Source: Myxococcaceae bacterium
GTDB lineage: Bacteria > Myxococcota > Myxococcia > Myxococcales > Myxococcaceae
Reading direction: 5' to 3'
Assembly: GCA_017881345.1 (NCBI GenBank)
Contig: JADGQZ010000181.1
Coordinates: forward strand, 1 to 36,326
Length of the DNA: 36,326 nt
The notes beneath the pieces were generated by a model, which saw only the letters and a program-made list of their open reading frames with translations, made no database searches and was not told the DNA's origin. The first letter of the stretch is position 1, and each line of letters starts with the position of its first letter. The position numbers and the translations under genes were made by a program. Positions 9,008-18,426 of this stretch are shown here, piece by piece.

Positions 9008-9529
9008 TCACTGAGGAGTGCAGGGCGGGATGATGAGCGGCTGCGTGGTGCGGAGCCGATCGCTGGTCCCGGCGAATCCGATGTCCATCGACTCGATGGT
9101 GACGCTGCTGTCGGAGTTCGACCTCCAGGTCACCGTCCCGTCCTGGGCGTCGAGGCTCGCGCTCGGAGGCTGGGCGGCCGTGGCCTTCACCAGCTTCCCC
9201 GAGACCTGACCCGGTCCGGGCAGCGAGATGCCCGGCACGACGGTGCCCACGGTGGGGGTGCTGGTCCCCGTCGCCAGCTTCAGGAACAGCGTGGTCCAGA
9301 TCCGGTTCGGGTAGATGTCGTACTGCTGGCAGGCGTTCGGCTGGTCGCTGATGAGCACGGTGAAGACGTTGCCGCTGGCGACGGCCGCGCTGGAGTTGGC
9401 CACCAGGCGCACCCCGCCGATGGTCACGTCGAACGGCGGGAAGCCGGCGTCCGGGTCGAAGGGACCGGAGTCGGTGCAGCCGGTGGCAAGCGCCACGAGC
9501 AGCGCGGCAACGGAGAATCGGACGGTCAT
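9008..9529 (-). CDS. Lipoprotein of unknown function, last gene of the pullulanase-amylase operon
   Basis: The 173-aa protein has a lipoprotein signal with lipobox LATGC (Cys18). The mature part is beta-rich and Ser/Thr/Pro-rich with two further cysteines (NACQQ and PPCTPQ at the C-terminus). No family is recognised. It starts 20 bp after the amylase stop on the same strand, with a weak ribosome site, so it is probably cotranscribed with the pullulanase and amylase genes. A role in glucan binding or enzyme presentation is inferred from position only. Confidence 0.65.
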   Translation of the reverse strand: MTVRFSVAALLVALATGCTDSGPFDPDAGFPPFDVTIGGVRLVANSSAAVASGNVFTVLISDQPNACQQYDIYPNRIWTTLFLKLATGTSTPTVGTVVPGISLPGPGQVSGKLVKATAAQPPSASLDAQDGTVTWRSNSDSSVTIESMDIGFAGTSDRLRTTQPLIIPPCTPQ

Positions 9530-9549
9530 CTTGGTTCGGGCACTCGTCG

Positions 9550-11358
9550 TCAGTTGGTGGGGGTGATGGCCACCACCACCGAATCATCCACGTTGCCCGA
9601 TTTGAGGGTCCGGGAGAAGACGTAGACATTCGATGGCGCCTGGAGCTTCTGGTGCGCCCCGCCACCGATCGCCACGTGCCGCTTCCGGAAGCCGCCGAGC
9701 TTCTGGAAGTGCGCGAGGATCGCGCTGTCCATGCTGGCCCAGTTCATGTCCGAGCGGGTGCCCTGCGTGGGGTCGCTCCCCGCCTTGCCCGGCGCCCGTC
9801 CGCTCTCGTCGCCGTAGAACAGCTGCACCCCACCCGGTGCGAGCAGGAGCGCGGTCCCGGCCTGCTTCTGGAGCGCGGGCTGCAGCCCCAGCGAGGCAAA
9901 GAAGAGCGAGGTGTCGTGCGAGGAGAGGTACGAGAGCACGTCGAACGTCGGATCGGTGGAGATCAGCGCCGCGTAGCTCGAGTAGAGGTTCTCCACGTCG
10001 GCCTGGGCCGCGACCAGCGAGCCCTTGTTGGTCAAGTACGAGAGCAGGAATCGCTGGAAGTCGAAGTTGATCAGCGAGTCGAACCCGCCGTCGGTGTAGT
10101 ACGCGTCCTTCTGCACGCCATGGCCGAAGACCTCGCCGGTCATCCAGAACGGCGCGTCGTCGAGCTTCTTGGTCGGGTTGGCAGCCTTCCAGGCCGCCAG
10201 CGCCGGGACCGCGGCGTCCTTCAGCGCCTTCCACGACGCGACCTCGACGTTCTTCGCCGTGTCGCAGCGGAAGCCGTCGAAGCCGAATTGCGTCAGCCAG
10301 TCGGTGTGCCACTTCACCAGGTACTGGCGGACGGTGGTGCTCGGCGTCGCGACGAACGCGGTGTCGGTCTTCTGGTCGAAGAACGGCGGGCGAGGCGCGG
10401 CGTCGGTCGACTCGGTCCGGAAGTCCGGGAGCGAGCTCAGCTGCCGGGTCTCGTCGGTGCTGCCTGAGGGGAGAAAGCCCGGGAAGCCGGCGCGGATCCA
10501 CACCGGGGTCCACCACTTCACCCAGTCGCTCGAGTTGTAGTTCACCAGGTCGTTCCAGGCCTGGTAGCCCCGGCCGGCCGGCGGGACGAAGGCCTTGAAC
10601 GCATTGCCTGTCCCGTCGAAGAAGACGGACGGCAGGTAGGCGACCAGATCGTCGCCGGTCGCGTAGCCCGGGTGGTTCAGCACCACGTCGACGAGCACGC
10701 GGATGCCGCGGGCGTGCGCGGCATCGACGAGGGCGTGGAGGTCCGCCTCGTTCCCCCAGTTCGCGTCCAGCCGGGTGAAGTCCAGCGCCCAGTAGCCGGC
10801 GTATGCGAAGTGCTTGAAGTCGCCGGTGCCGCCGCCCACCCAGCCGTGCACCTGCTCGACGATGGGGGAGATCCAGATCGCGGTCGCCCCGAGGCTGGCG
10901 ATGTGGTCGAGCTTGGCGGTGATCCCCTTCCAGTCCCCGCCATGCCAGGTGCCGATCTCGTCCGCGCCGTCCTTCGGCCGCGTTCCGTACGAGTCGTCGT
11001 TCGACGGCTCGCCGTTGAAGAAGCGGTCGGTCAGCAAGAAGTAGACCGTCGCGTTGGCCCAGTTGAACGGCGTCGCGGCAGCTCCATCCTTCTCCAGGAG
11101 CAGAAGACCGTTCGAGTCCGGGGTGAAGCTGACGGTGCCCTGCGAGCTGACCGTGGCCGTGGCGCCCGAGTAGGCGTCGTGGACCGCCGTCCCCGCCGGG
11201 AACGTCGCCCCGACGTTCAGGGTGAGCGGCTGGCCGGGGGTCCAGGTCGTCCCCGCATCGGGGTTGTTGCCGTTATTGGGGCTGCTCGAACCGCAGCCCG
11301 CGAGGGCGAGGAGGACGGCGGTGAGGGACAGAGCACGGCGAAGGCGTCGCTGGGTCAT
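9550..11358 (-). CDS. Alpha-amylase lipoprotein (GH13, MalS-like)
   Basis: The 602-aa protein starts at ATG 11358, with a lipoprotein signal ending LALAGC followed by a Ser/Asn linker. A GTG nine bases upstream is an alternative; both fall within 15 bases of the pullulanase stop, so the two genes are probably translationally coupled. After an N-terminal beta domain (~45-95) the GH13 barrel shows YFLLTDRF, DVVLNH, FRCD with nucleophile Asp366, TGE with Glu409 and SSHD with Asp482. The organisation resembles periplasmic MalS-type alpha-amylases acting on maltodextrins. It would hydrolyse alpha-1,4 bonds in the envelope. The C-terminal beta domain is short (VVVAITPTN at the end), and no extra binding module is seen. 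Confidence 0.87.
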   Translation of the reverse strand: MTQRRLRRALSLTAVLLALAGCGSSSPNNGNNPDAGTTWTPGQPLTLNVGATFPAGTAVHDAYSGATATVSSQGTVSFTPDSNGLLLLEKDGAAATPFNWANATVYFLLTDRFFNGEPSNDDSYGTRPKDGADEIGTWHGGDWKGITAKLDHIASLGATAIWISPIVEQVHGWVGGGTGDFKHFAYAGYWALDFTRLDANWGNEADLHALVDAAHARGIRVLVDVVLNHPGYATGDDLVAYLPSVFFDGTGNAFKAFVPPAGRGYQAWNDLVNYNSSDWVKWWTPVWIRAGFPGFLPSGSTDETRQLSSLPDFRTESTDAAPRPPFFDQKTDTAFVATPSTTVRQYLVKWHTDWLTQFGFDGFRCDTAKNVEVASWKALKDAAVPALAAWKAANPTKKLDDAPFWMTGEVFGHGVQKDAYYTDGGFDSLINFDFQRFLLSYLTNKGSLVAAQADVENLYSSYAALISTDPTFDVLSYLSSHDTSLFFASLGLQPALQKQAGTALLLAPGGVQLFYGDESGRAPGKAGSDPTQGTRSDMNWASMDSAILAHFQKLGGFRKRHVAIGGGAHQKLQAPSNVYVFSRTLKSGNVDDSVVVAITPTN

Positions 11359-11369
11359 CGGGCACACGT

Positions 11370-14300
11370 TCACTTCGTATTGCAAGGCAGGCCGTCCGTC
11401 TCGGTCTGAAGCCGCTCGAACACCGCGGTCGTGTGCCCGGCGACGTGGAACGCGCCCGGCGTCGTCGTGTTCCAGTCCGCCCGTCCGGTGAGCAGCGGAT
11501 CGCCGCTCAGCGCGCTGGGCACGGTGAACGTCCCGCTGGTGACGCCGGGGATGGTCACGTCCCGCGCGGTGGGACTGCCGTTCACGATCGCCACGATGCC
11601 GCTCCGCGCCGGATCGAGGTCCGCACCGGCGCAGGTCCCGTCGCTGATGGTCATCACGATGAGGCCGGGCGTCTGCGTCGGCCCGGCGTTGATGAAGTCC
11701 ACCCGCTTGCCCAAATCGGACGCGTTGCGCAGCCTGAACAGCGGGGATGCCTTCCTGAGCTTCAGCATCGCCTGGACGTGGGCGGTCATCTTTCCGATGT
11801 CGGCGGCGGCCGGGGCGATGCTCCCGTCGGCGAGGATGGGCCGGATGGTGGGCCAGTTGCCCGAGTCCTTGCCGGCGTTCGGCAGCCCGCTCTTCCAGCC
11901 GTTGCTCGCCGTCGACCAGTCGACCCGGTTGAACCAATCACCCGAGTCGTAGCTGTCGCGCTCCATCGACTTGCTGCGCAGGAGGTCGTCGCCCATGTGG
12001 AAGAAGGGGATGCCCTGGCCGAGCAGCACCACGTCCATCGCCTGCGCGGTGGCGCGCACCCGATCGTCCATGGTCCTCCCGGTGGGCATCTTGTACTGCA
12101 CGATGTCCCAGAGGATCTGGTTGTCGTGCGAGGAGACGTAGTTGATCGACTCCTGCGGATCCTGGGTGTAGCCGGCGCTGTTTCCGCCGTAGCCGACCGC
12201 GCCGGCGCTGGTGGTGGACCCGGTGGCGGTCACCATCCGGAAGGTCGCGACGCTGCCGGCCATGCCGATCTTGATCCAGTCGAGCCGCTGGGCCAGCGCG
12301 GCCTTGGTGGTGTCGTCGGCCACGCTGAGCTCGTTCGGGTCGGTGTAGAGCCCGCTGGAGAATCCCTGATTCTTGCGAAGATCGCCGGCGGAGTCGAAGG
12401 GTCCGCCGCCGCGCGCTCCGTCGCGCAGCCGGTCGTTGAACGTCCCGACCCCGGTGCCTGCCATGTTGAGCTGCGTGGCAGCGATGCCTCGGCCGTTCCG
12501 CACCATCTCGCCCACGTCCCAGCCCTCGCCGTACAGGTAGATGGTGGGATCGATCGCCGCGAGCGCGTCCCGGGCGTGGAGGATGTTGTCCTTGAGGTGG
12601 AGCCCCATCAGGTCGAAGCGGAAACCGTCCACCTTGTAGTCGCGCGCCCAGCGCACCAGGGTGTCGATCATCAGCTTCTCCATCATCACGTGCTCGGTCG
12701 CGGTGTTCGCGCAGCACGAGCTGGTGAGGACGAAGCCGGTCTTCGGGTCGAGCCGGTGGTAGTAGCCGGGCACGACCTTGTCGAGCACCGACTTGTCGGA
12801 CAGCCCCGCGGCGTTGGTGTGGTTGTAGACCACGTCCATCACCACCCGCAGGCCCGCACCGGCGAGGCCCTGCACCATCTTCCGGAACTCGAGGATCTTC
12901 ACCGGACCCTCGGCGGTGGAGGCGTAGCTGCCCTCGGGCGCGCCGTAGTGGAACGGGTCGTAGCCCCAGTTGAAGGCGTCGAGGCCGTACATGTACGAGG
13001 CGATGACCTGCTGCTGATCCGAGTCGCCCGGGAAGCTCTGATAGGCGCCCAGGATCGACGTGCTCCCGAACTGGGTGCAGAGCGCGGCGGGCACGGCAGC
13101 GTTCTTCGCGCAGAGATCGGAGAACGGCTGGCCGATGTCCACCCGCTGCGCCGGGTCCTCGTTCACGGTGGCGAAGTCGAACACGGGCAGGATGTGAAAG
13201 TGGGTCAGCCCCGCCTGACGTAGCGCAGTGAGGTGCTGCATCCCCGCCGAGCCGGACTCGGCAAAGGCGAGGTACTTGCCGCGGTTCGCCGCCGTGACCG
13301 TGGTGTCGAGCGCGCTGAAGTCACGGATGTGACCCTCGAGGGCGACGATGTCCTGGGGCGCGGCGAGCGCTGGCTTGGTGAGCGCGTCCCAGCCCGCGGG
13401 CTTGGTCGAGGGGTCCGACAGATCGATGATCTGTCCCCAGAGCCCGTTGGTGTCGAGGTTCACCGCGTACGGGTCTGTCACGGTCACGGTCTCGATCCGC
13501 TGGGTGGCCGGATGGAACACGGTGATCTCGAACCGGTAGTACCGGGCGTACCAGGTGGCCGGGCCGGTGGCAGACCAGACGCCCTTGGCGTCCACGGTCA
13601 TGTCCACCGCCGCGATCTCCGCCTTGGTCGCGTCCGCCACGTGCAGCTTCACCGTCTGCGCGGTGGGCGCCCAGAGGCGGATGGTGGGCGTGTTCGGGGT
13701 GTCGAACGCGACGCCCAGCGGACCGGTGTACGCGTACAGCGCGTCGATGGCCCAGGCGGTCTGCACCTGCGTCGCGGAAAGCACGCTCGTGTCCGCCTTG
13801 CGGGCCACCGCGACCAGCTGGCTCTTCAGCACGGCGCCGAGCTTCGACACGTCGCCTGCGGCGATGTCGAAGGCTGGCCAGTTCACGCCCGCGGTGTTCA
13901 GGTACGGCGCCTTGGCCAGGACGTCGGCGGGGAGGCCGCTGGCCCGCTTCGTCAGGGCGACGACCTGCCCGCCGGTGACGTTGCTCCCAGAGGCGGCGAT
14001 GGCGGCGGTGTCCGAGTAGCGGAGCTCGACCGTGGCCGCGGCCGGGTCCACATCCCAGGCGACCATGAACGCGGTCCCCGAGGAGACCAGGTGCGCGCCC
14101 GCGCCGGTGATGGAGACGTCGCCCGCCCTTGTGGGCGCCGCCGTCACCACCGCCGAGCCGCTGGTGACGAAGACGATGTTCCCCAGCGTCGAGAGGTCCC
14201 AGCCCATGTCCGGGCCAGGGTCCTTGGTGTCCCCCTGGTGGACGATGATGTTCACCCGCTGGGCGCCCGGCTTGATGTCGACCAGGAAGCCCGCCCCGAG

Positions 14301-14864
14301 GTCCGCGTCGATGCCGGCGGGCTGCAGCGGCCCCTGCCACGCGGTCTCACGGACCACGTCCCCCCACGTGTGCAGGCCCCAGCCCGAGTAATTCTTGTCG
14401 GGCCGCACGTAGTAGACCGCGACCTGGTTCGCTGCCGGGATGGCGACCGGCTTGTGGGTGATCGCGCTCGCGTACCCGGAGAAGACCCAGGCCTCGCGGA
14501 CGCTCCCCGAGACGTCCACGGTGAGGGGTCCGGCCGGATCGGTGCTCGAGCCGTTCACCAGGGTGAAGGCGAGCTGCGCGGCGCCGGCCTTCACCGTGAC
14601 CTCGTAGACCGCGCCGAAGGTGTCGGTCGTCTTCGCGCTGGCGCTGCTCTCGTTCGCGCCCGCGCTCACCGCGACGTTCCAGCCGGTGTAGTCGGACAGC
14701 GCCCGATGGTAATGGAGGGTGAAGGTGCTGCTGGGTGGATTGCCGCCGTCGCCGTTGTTGTTGTTGTTGTTGTTGTTGTTGCTACTGCTGCTGCAAGCAG
14801 TCAGGGCTGCAGTGCTGAAGAGCACGGCCCACCACGTCCACGTCGGGGGAAGGGGAGCACGCAT
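11370..14864 (-). CDS. pulA: Type I pullulanase lipoprotein with two PUD/CBM41 modules
   Basis: The 1164-aa protein starts with a lipoprotein signal (FSTAALTAC, Cys24), then Ser4 and a run of nine Asn (29-37). Two PUD/CBM41-like starch-binding modules follow (about 47-140 and 147-245; the second has [19 protein letters not shown]). A CBM48-like domain precedes the GH13 barrel. The type I pullulanase signature NWGYDP is near residue 630 and DVVYNH near 675. Catalytic residues are Asp751 (FRFD), Glu780 (YGEGW) and Asp914 (SSHDN). The C-terminus (~985-1160) resembles the pullulanase DUF3372 domain. It debranches alpha-1,6 linkages of pullulan, glycogen or amylopectin. Length is close to other secreted bacterial pullulanases. 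It leads the minus-strand pullulanase-amylase-lipoprotein operon. Its ATG overlaps the ATG of the divergent GH13 gene, and it has no good ribosome site. Confidence 0.9.
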   Translation of the reverse strand: MRAPLPPTWTWWAVLFSTAALTACSSSSNNNNNNNNNGDGGNPPSSTFTLHYHRALSDYTGWNVAVSAGANESSASAKTTDTFGAVYEVTVKAGAAQLAFTLVNGSSTDPAGPLTVDVSGSVREAWVFSGYASAITHKPVAIPAANQVAVYYVRPDKNYSGWGLHTWGDVVRETAWQGPLQPAGIDADLGAGFLVDIKPGAQRVNIIVHQGDTKDPGPDMGWDLSTLGNIVFVTSGSAVVTAAPTRAGDVSITGAGAHLVSSGTAFMVAWDVDPAAATVELRYSDTAAIAASGSNVTGGQVVALTKRASGLPADVLAKAPYLNTAGVNWPAFDIAAGDVSKLGAVLKSQLVAVARKADTSVLSATQVQTAWAIDALYAYTGPLGVAFDTPNTPTIRLWAPTAQTVKLHVADATKAEIAAVDMTVDAKGVWSATGPATWYARYYRFEITVFHPATQRIETVTVTDPYAVNLDTNGLWGQIIDLSDPSTKPAGWDALTKPALAAPQDIVALEGHIRDFSALDTTVTAANRGKYLAFAESGSAGMQHLTALRQAGLTHFHILPVFDFATVNEDPAQRVDIGQPFSDLCAKNAAVPAALCTQFGSTSILGAYQSFPGDSDQQQVIASYMYGLDAFNWGYDPFHYGAPEGSYASTAEGPVKILEFRKMVQGLAGAGLRVVMDVVYNHTNAAGLSDKSVLDKVVPGYYHRLDPKTGFVLTSSCCANTATEHVMMEKLMIDTLVRWARDYKVDGFRFDLMGLHLKDNILHARDALAAIDPTIYLYGEGWDVGEMVRNGRGIAATQLNMAGTGVGTFNDRLRDGARGGGPFDSAGDLRKNQGFSSGLYTDPNELSVADDTTKAALAQRLDWIKIGMAGSVATFRMVTATGSTTSAGAVGYGGNSAGYTQDPQESINYVSSHDNQILWDIVQYKMPTGRTMDDRVRATAQAMDVVLLGQGIPFFHMGDDLLRSKSMERDSYDSGDWFNRVDWSTASNGWKSGLPNAGKDSGNWPTIRPILADGSIAPAAADIGKMTAHVQAMLKLRKASPLFRLRNASDLGKRVDFINAGPTQTPGLIVMTISDGTCAGADLDPARSGIVAIVNGSPTARDVTIPGVTSGTFTVPSALSGDPLLTGRADWNTTTPGAFHVAGHTTAVFERLQTETDGLPCNTK
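14754..14780. repeat. (GTT)9 trinucleotide microsatellite encoding Asn9 in pullulanase
   Basis: Nine perfect GTT units on the plus strand read AAC x9 on the minus strand. They encode the Asn run just after the lipobox linker of the pullulanase. Length change would be in frame and would only alter linker length. Confidence 0.95.
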
Positions 14865-14865
14865 G
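14862..14865. promoter_or_regulatory. CATG: overlapping start codons of divergent genes
   Basis: The palindrome CATG supplies ATG (14863-14865) to the plus-strand GH13 gene and ATG (14864-14862) to the minus-strand pullulanase gene. The plus gene has a good ribosome site (AAGGGGAG, about 5 nt upstream); the minus gene has none obvious. Each gene's leader and promoter must therefore lie inside the other's coding region. Confidence 0.75.
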
Positions 14866-16545
14866 GCGGCGGAGACTGACCCGTTCGGAGTTCCGGAGCA
14901 ACGCAAACAGAGTCGCCTCGGCTCGGGCAAAGGCGGCGCGCTGGCGCTGCTGGTCCTCGTGAGCCTCGGCTGCACTGCGTCACGTCCACCCGCGGCGACG
15001 GCACCGCCCAAGGAGCATCCACGCGCCCTCGGCAGCTGGGCCAACGGGGTGGTGTTCTACGAGGTCTTCGTCCGGAGCTTCCAGGACTCGAACGGCGACG
15101 GGAAGGGCGACCTCCCGGGACTCATCTCGCGGCTCGACTACCTGAACGACGGCAAGCCGGAGACCAGCTCGGACCTGGGCGTGGACGCGCTGTGGCTCAT
15201 GCCGGTGTTCGCCTCGCCGAGCTACCACGGGTACGACACCACGGATTACGAGCGGGTCAATCCGGACTACGGGACCAACGAGGACCTGACACGGCTGTGC
15301 ACCGAGGCCCACCGCCGCGGGATGCACGTCATCGTCGACCTGGTCGTCAACCACACCTCGAACCAGCACCCGTGGTTCATCGACTCGGCCTCGAGCCCCG
15401 ACTCGCCAAAGCGCGACTGGTACGTGTGGAGCCCGACCGACCTCGGATGGGCGCAGCCGTGGAACGCCGCCGGCAGCTCGTGGCACAAGAAGAACGGCGC
15501 CTACTACTACGGGCTCTTCTGGGCCGGGATGCCGGACCTCAACCTTCGCACGCCCGCGGTCCGGGCCGAGGCGAAGCGGATCGCCGAGTTCTGGCTCGCG
15601 CGCGGGGTGGACGGGTTCCGGCTGGACGCTGCGCGGCACCTCATCGAGACCGGGCCGGGGGACGGACAGTCAGACTCGGCCGAGACCCACGCCTTCTGGA
15701 AGGAGTTCGCCGCGTACGTCCGCTCCGTGCGTCCGGACGCGGTGCTGGTCGGGGAGGCCTGGACCGAGACCCCGAAGATCGCTCCGTACTACGGCGCGAC
15801 GGACGTGGTCCCCCGCGGCGACCAGCTCGCGCTCAACTTCGACTTTCCCCTGGCGAAGCAGGTCGTCCAGGGGGTGAACATGGGCGAGGCGCTGGGAATC
15901 GCGCAGACATTGCGCGAGATCGCAGACGCCTACCCTCCCGGCGCGACCGACGTGCCGTTCCTCACCAACCACGACATGCGGCGGGTGGCGAGCGTGTTCA
16001 AGGGTGACCCGGGAAAGCTCAGGAGCGCCGCCGCCGTGCTCCTCACCCTCCCCGGCACCCCGTTCCTCTACTACGGCGAGGAGATCGGCCTCCTGAACGG
16101 GACCGCGGACGGGGACGAGGCGAAGCGCACTCCCATGCCGTGGAACGGGACCGCGGGCGGCGGCTTCACCACCGGCAAGCCCTGGTACCGCTTCGCGCCC
16201 GGGCAGGAGACGACGAACGTCGCGGCCCAGACCGGAGACCCGAGGTCGCTGCTCTCGCACTACCGCCAGTGGATCCGCGCGCGGCACGCCTCGCCGGCGC
16301 TGTCCCGCGGGGGGATCCGCGTGATCTCTGGCCAGGGACCGGTTCTGGCATTCGTGCGGACCCAGGGCCAGGAGCGGGTCCTGCTGATCCACAACCTCGG
16401 ATCAGAGCCACAGGCGGTCTCGCTCGAGGTGGAGGGCGCCCGCGCCGAGCCGCTGCTGGCCACGGATGGGGCAAGCGGCACCCGTGAAGGCGGCACGGTG
16501 CACGCGACGCTGCCGCCCTACGCGAGCGCTGCGCTCAAGCTCTGA
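14863..16545 (+). CDS. GH13_36-type alpha-glucan hydrolase lipoprotein (first of a tandem pair)
   Basis: The 560-aa protein has a long basic n-region and lipobox LVSLGC (Cys37). The start is set by AAGGGGAG upstream and the lack of other starts before the signal peptide. The barrel begins VVFYEVFVRSFQDSNGDG. DVVNH-region sequence VDLVVNH, nucleophile Asp255 (FRLD), acid/base Glu298 (VGEAW) and Asp371 (TNHD) are all present. Region V is MPDLN (223-227), the signature of the group between oligo-1,6-glucosidases (QPDLN) and neopullulanases (MPKLN), classed as GH13_36. Members are alpha-amylases or maltogenic and alpha-glucosidase-like enzymes with mixed specificity. It is probably lipid-anchored and acts on maltodextrins. 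Closely similar to the 16766 gene product. Confidence 0.87.
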   Translation: MAAETDPFGVPEQRKQSRLGSGKGGALALLVLVSLGCTASRPPAATAPPKEHPRALGSWANGVVFYEVFVRSFQDSNGDGKGDLPGLISRLDYLNDGKPETSSDLGVDALWLMPVFASPSYHGYDTTDYERVNPDYGTNEDLTRLCTEAHRRGMHVIVDLVVNHTSNQHPWFIDSASSPDSPKRDWYVWSPTDLGWAQPWNAAGSSWHKKNGAYYYGLFWAGMPDLNLRTPAVRAEAKRIAEFWLARGVDGFRLDAARHLIETGPGDGQSDSAETHAFWKEFAAYVRSVRPDAVLVGEAWTETPKIAPYYGATDVVPRGDQLALNFDFPLAKQVVQGVNMGEALGIAQTLREIADAYPPGATDVPFLTNHDMRRVASVFKGDPGKLRSAAAVLLTLPGTPFLYYGEEIGLLNGTADGDEAKRTPMPWNGTAGGGFTTGKPWYRFAPGQETTNVAAQTGDPRSLLSHYRQWIRARHASPALSRGGIRVISGQGPVLAFVRTQGQERVLLIHNLGSEPQAVSLEVEGARAEPLLATDGASGTREGGTVHATLPPYASAALKL

Positions 16546-16555
16546 GCAACGTTGC
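16546..16555. promoter_or_regulatory. GCAACGTTGC palindrome after the GH13 stop
   Basis: A perfect 10-bp palindrome directly after the TGA stop. LacI/GalR-family regulators of maltose genes often bind palindromes with a central CG, so this might be an operator for the downstream operon. It lies over 200 bp from the next start, and its flanks do not extend the symmetry. Confidence 0.2.
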
Positions 16556-16613
16556 GCGAGGCCTCCGCCGCGCCCTGCACAGGTGAGCGCGGGAGCCTGC
16601 TTGATCGGGTCAC

Positions 16614-16639
16614 GCCGCGCTGCGGCACGAACTTTTTTT
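16614..16639 (+). terminator. Probable weak intrinsic terminator
   Basis: GCCGC-GCT-GCGGC (16614-16626) is a 5-bp GC stem, followed after six bases by a run of seven T (16633-16639). It would end the transcript of the first GH13_36 gene. The remaining leader to 16765 is more AT-rich than its surroundings and is the likely promoter region of the next operon, though I cannot name boxes with confidence. Confidence 0.45.
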
Positions 16640-16765
16640 CACTGCGTCGCGTCCACTTCGCTCGTTGTCGCCCATTGATTCACATGTCAGAGTCAGGAAG
16701 CGCTACCTGCAGTTCTCGTATCGGTTGCGCGCGAGGGCCGGAGAAGTCCCGGGAGGGAGGAACAG

Positions 16766-18400
16766 GTGGTGACCGCGCGACAGACCAGAGCGTCGCTCGC
16801 GGTGTGCGCCATCCTCGTGCTCTCGGGCTGCAGCTCCACGAGCAACCCGCCGCCACCCCCACCGCCCGGCCACATCACTCCCAACACCCAGGGCTGGTGG
16901 CGCGACAAGGTGTTCTACGAGGTCTTCGTCCGGAGCTTCGCCGACTCGAACGGCGACGGCATCGGCGACCTCCAGGGGCTCACCGCCCACCTGGACGCGC
17001 TCAACGACGGCGACGCAGGCACCGGCAACGACCTCGGCGTGGACGCGCTGTGGCTGATGCCCATCAACCCCTCGCCGAGCTACCACGGCTACGACGTGAC
17101 GGATTACCGGGGTGTGAACCCAGCCTACGGCTCGCTCGCGGACCTCAACGCCCTCGTTGCCGCGGCGCACCGGCGCGGGGTGAAGGTCATCCTGGACATG
17201 GTGCTGAACCACTCCTCGCGGCAGCACCCGTGGTTCATCAACTCGCAGGCGGATCCCACGGCCGAGCATCGCACCTGGTACGTGTGGCGGCCGGACGATC
17301 CGGGCTGGCGCCAGCCGTTCGGCTCGGGCCGGACGTGGTGGCCCCTGAACGGCGCCTACTACTACGGTGTCTTCGGCAGCTCGATGCCGGACCTGAACCT
17401 CACCAACTCGTCCGTCGAGACCGAGCTGGTGGACTCGATGAAGTTCTGGCTGGACGGCGGCGTCGACGGGTTCCGGCTCGACGCGGTCCGCTACTTCGTG
17501 GAGAACGCCGCCGACGCCGGCCAGCAGGAGCAGCCCGAGACCCACGCCTTCCTCAAGCGCATCCGGGCCAAGCTGCAGGCGGACTATCCGGACGCGCTGC
17601 TGGTCGCCGAGGCCTGGGCGCCGATCGACATCGCCGAGACCTACTACGGCGACGGGGACGAGGTGCAGCTCGGCTTCTCCTTCGACCTGGCCGACGCGAT
17701 CAAGACCTCGGTCTCGGCCGGTGACGCCAGCGGCATCCTCAGCACCCTGGCCCACCTCGACGCCGCGCTGGCCGGGAAGGACCGCGGCTACGACGCGCCG
17801 TTCCTCTCCAACCACGATCAGGCGCGGGTGATGCGCACGCTCGGCGGCGACGCCGCGGCGGCCCGCGTCTCGGCCGCCCTCCTCCTCGCGCTCCCCGGAA
17901 CGCCGTTCATCTACTACGGCGAGGAGCTGGGGATGCAGGGCGGCGCCGCGTCGGACGACCGCAACAAGCGCACCCCCTACCGCTGGGACTCGAGCACGGG
18001 ACACGGCTTCACCACCGGCTCGCCGTGGTTCGACGCGGCCGAGGCACCGGGAGTGGACCTGGTCACCGAGCAGGCCGACCCCGGCTCGCTCTGGACGCTC
18101 TACCGAAACCTGATCGCCCTGCGGCACGCCCAGACCCCGCTGTCGAAGGGCGCCTCGACCCTGCCCTCACTGTCCGGTGCCCCCGCGGGCGTTCTGGCGG
18201 TCCTGCGCGAGGACGCCGGCAAGCGGGTGCTCTTCGCGGCCAACGTGGGCACCGCGGCCAGCGGGTCGTTCTCGGTCCCGATCTCCGGGACGCCCACCGT
18301 GCTGCTCTCGGAAGGACTCCCCGGCCCACCCACGGCCGGCTCCGGTTCGCTCACCATCCCCGGCCTCGCGGCGCGGGGGTTCGTCTACCTCTCGCTCTGA
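16766..18400 (+). CDS. GH13_36-type alpha-glucan hydrolase lipoprotein (second of the pair)
   Basis: The 544-aa protein starts at GTG 16766 or GTG 16769, both behind GGGAGGGAGG (16751-16760). The lipoprotein signal ends LVLSGC (Cys22), followed by a Pro7 linker. The GH13 barrel shares FYEVFVRSFADSNGDG and GVDALWLMP with the preceding enzyme. Catalytic residues are Asp239 (FRLD), Glu282 (VAEAW) and Asp351 (SNHD), and region V is again MPDLN (207-211). The C-terminal beta domain ends at residue 544. It likely cleaves maltodextrins or short branched oligosaccharides in the envelope. It begins the plus-strand run to 23741 (secreted binding protein, barrel, two lipoproteins); gaps are 26, 14, 4 and 47 bp, which fits one operon. 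Confidence 0.87.
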   Translation: MVTARQTRASLAVCAILVLSGCSSTSNPPPPPPPGHITPNTQGWWRDKVFYEVFVRSFADSNGDGIGDLQGLTAHLDALNDGDAGTGNDLGVDALWLMPINPSPSYHGYDVTDYRGVNPAYGSLADLNALVAAAHRRGVKVILDMVLNHSSRQHPWFINSQADPTAEHRTWYVWRPDDPGWRQPFGSGRTWWPLNGAYYYGVFGSSMPDLNLTNSSVETELVDSMKFWLDGGVDGFRLDAVRYFVENAADAGQQEQPETHAFLKRIRAKLQADYPDALLVAEAWAPIDIAETYYGDGDEVQLGFSFDLADAIKTSVSAGDASGILSTLAHLDAALAGKDRGYDAPFLSNHDQARVMRTLGGDAAAARVSAALLLALPGTPFIYYGEELGMQGGAASDDRNKRTPYRWDSSTGHGFTTGSPWFDAAEAPGVDLVTEQADPGSLWTLYRNLIALRHAQTPLSKGASTLPSLSGAPAGVLAVLREDAGKRVLFAANVGTAASGSFSVPISGTPTVLLSEGLPGPPTAGSGSLTIPGLAARGFVYLSL

Positions 18401-18426
18401 TTCACTCTCGTCAGGAGGATCCAGGC

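Noticed and set aside
11433-14879. Two long plus-strand frames across the pullulanase
   Set aside because: Shadows of the minus-strand pullulanase, whose modules and catalytic residues are intact.
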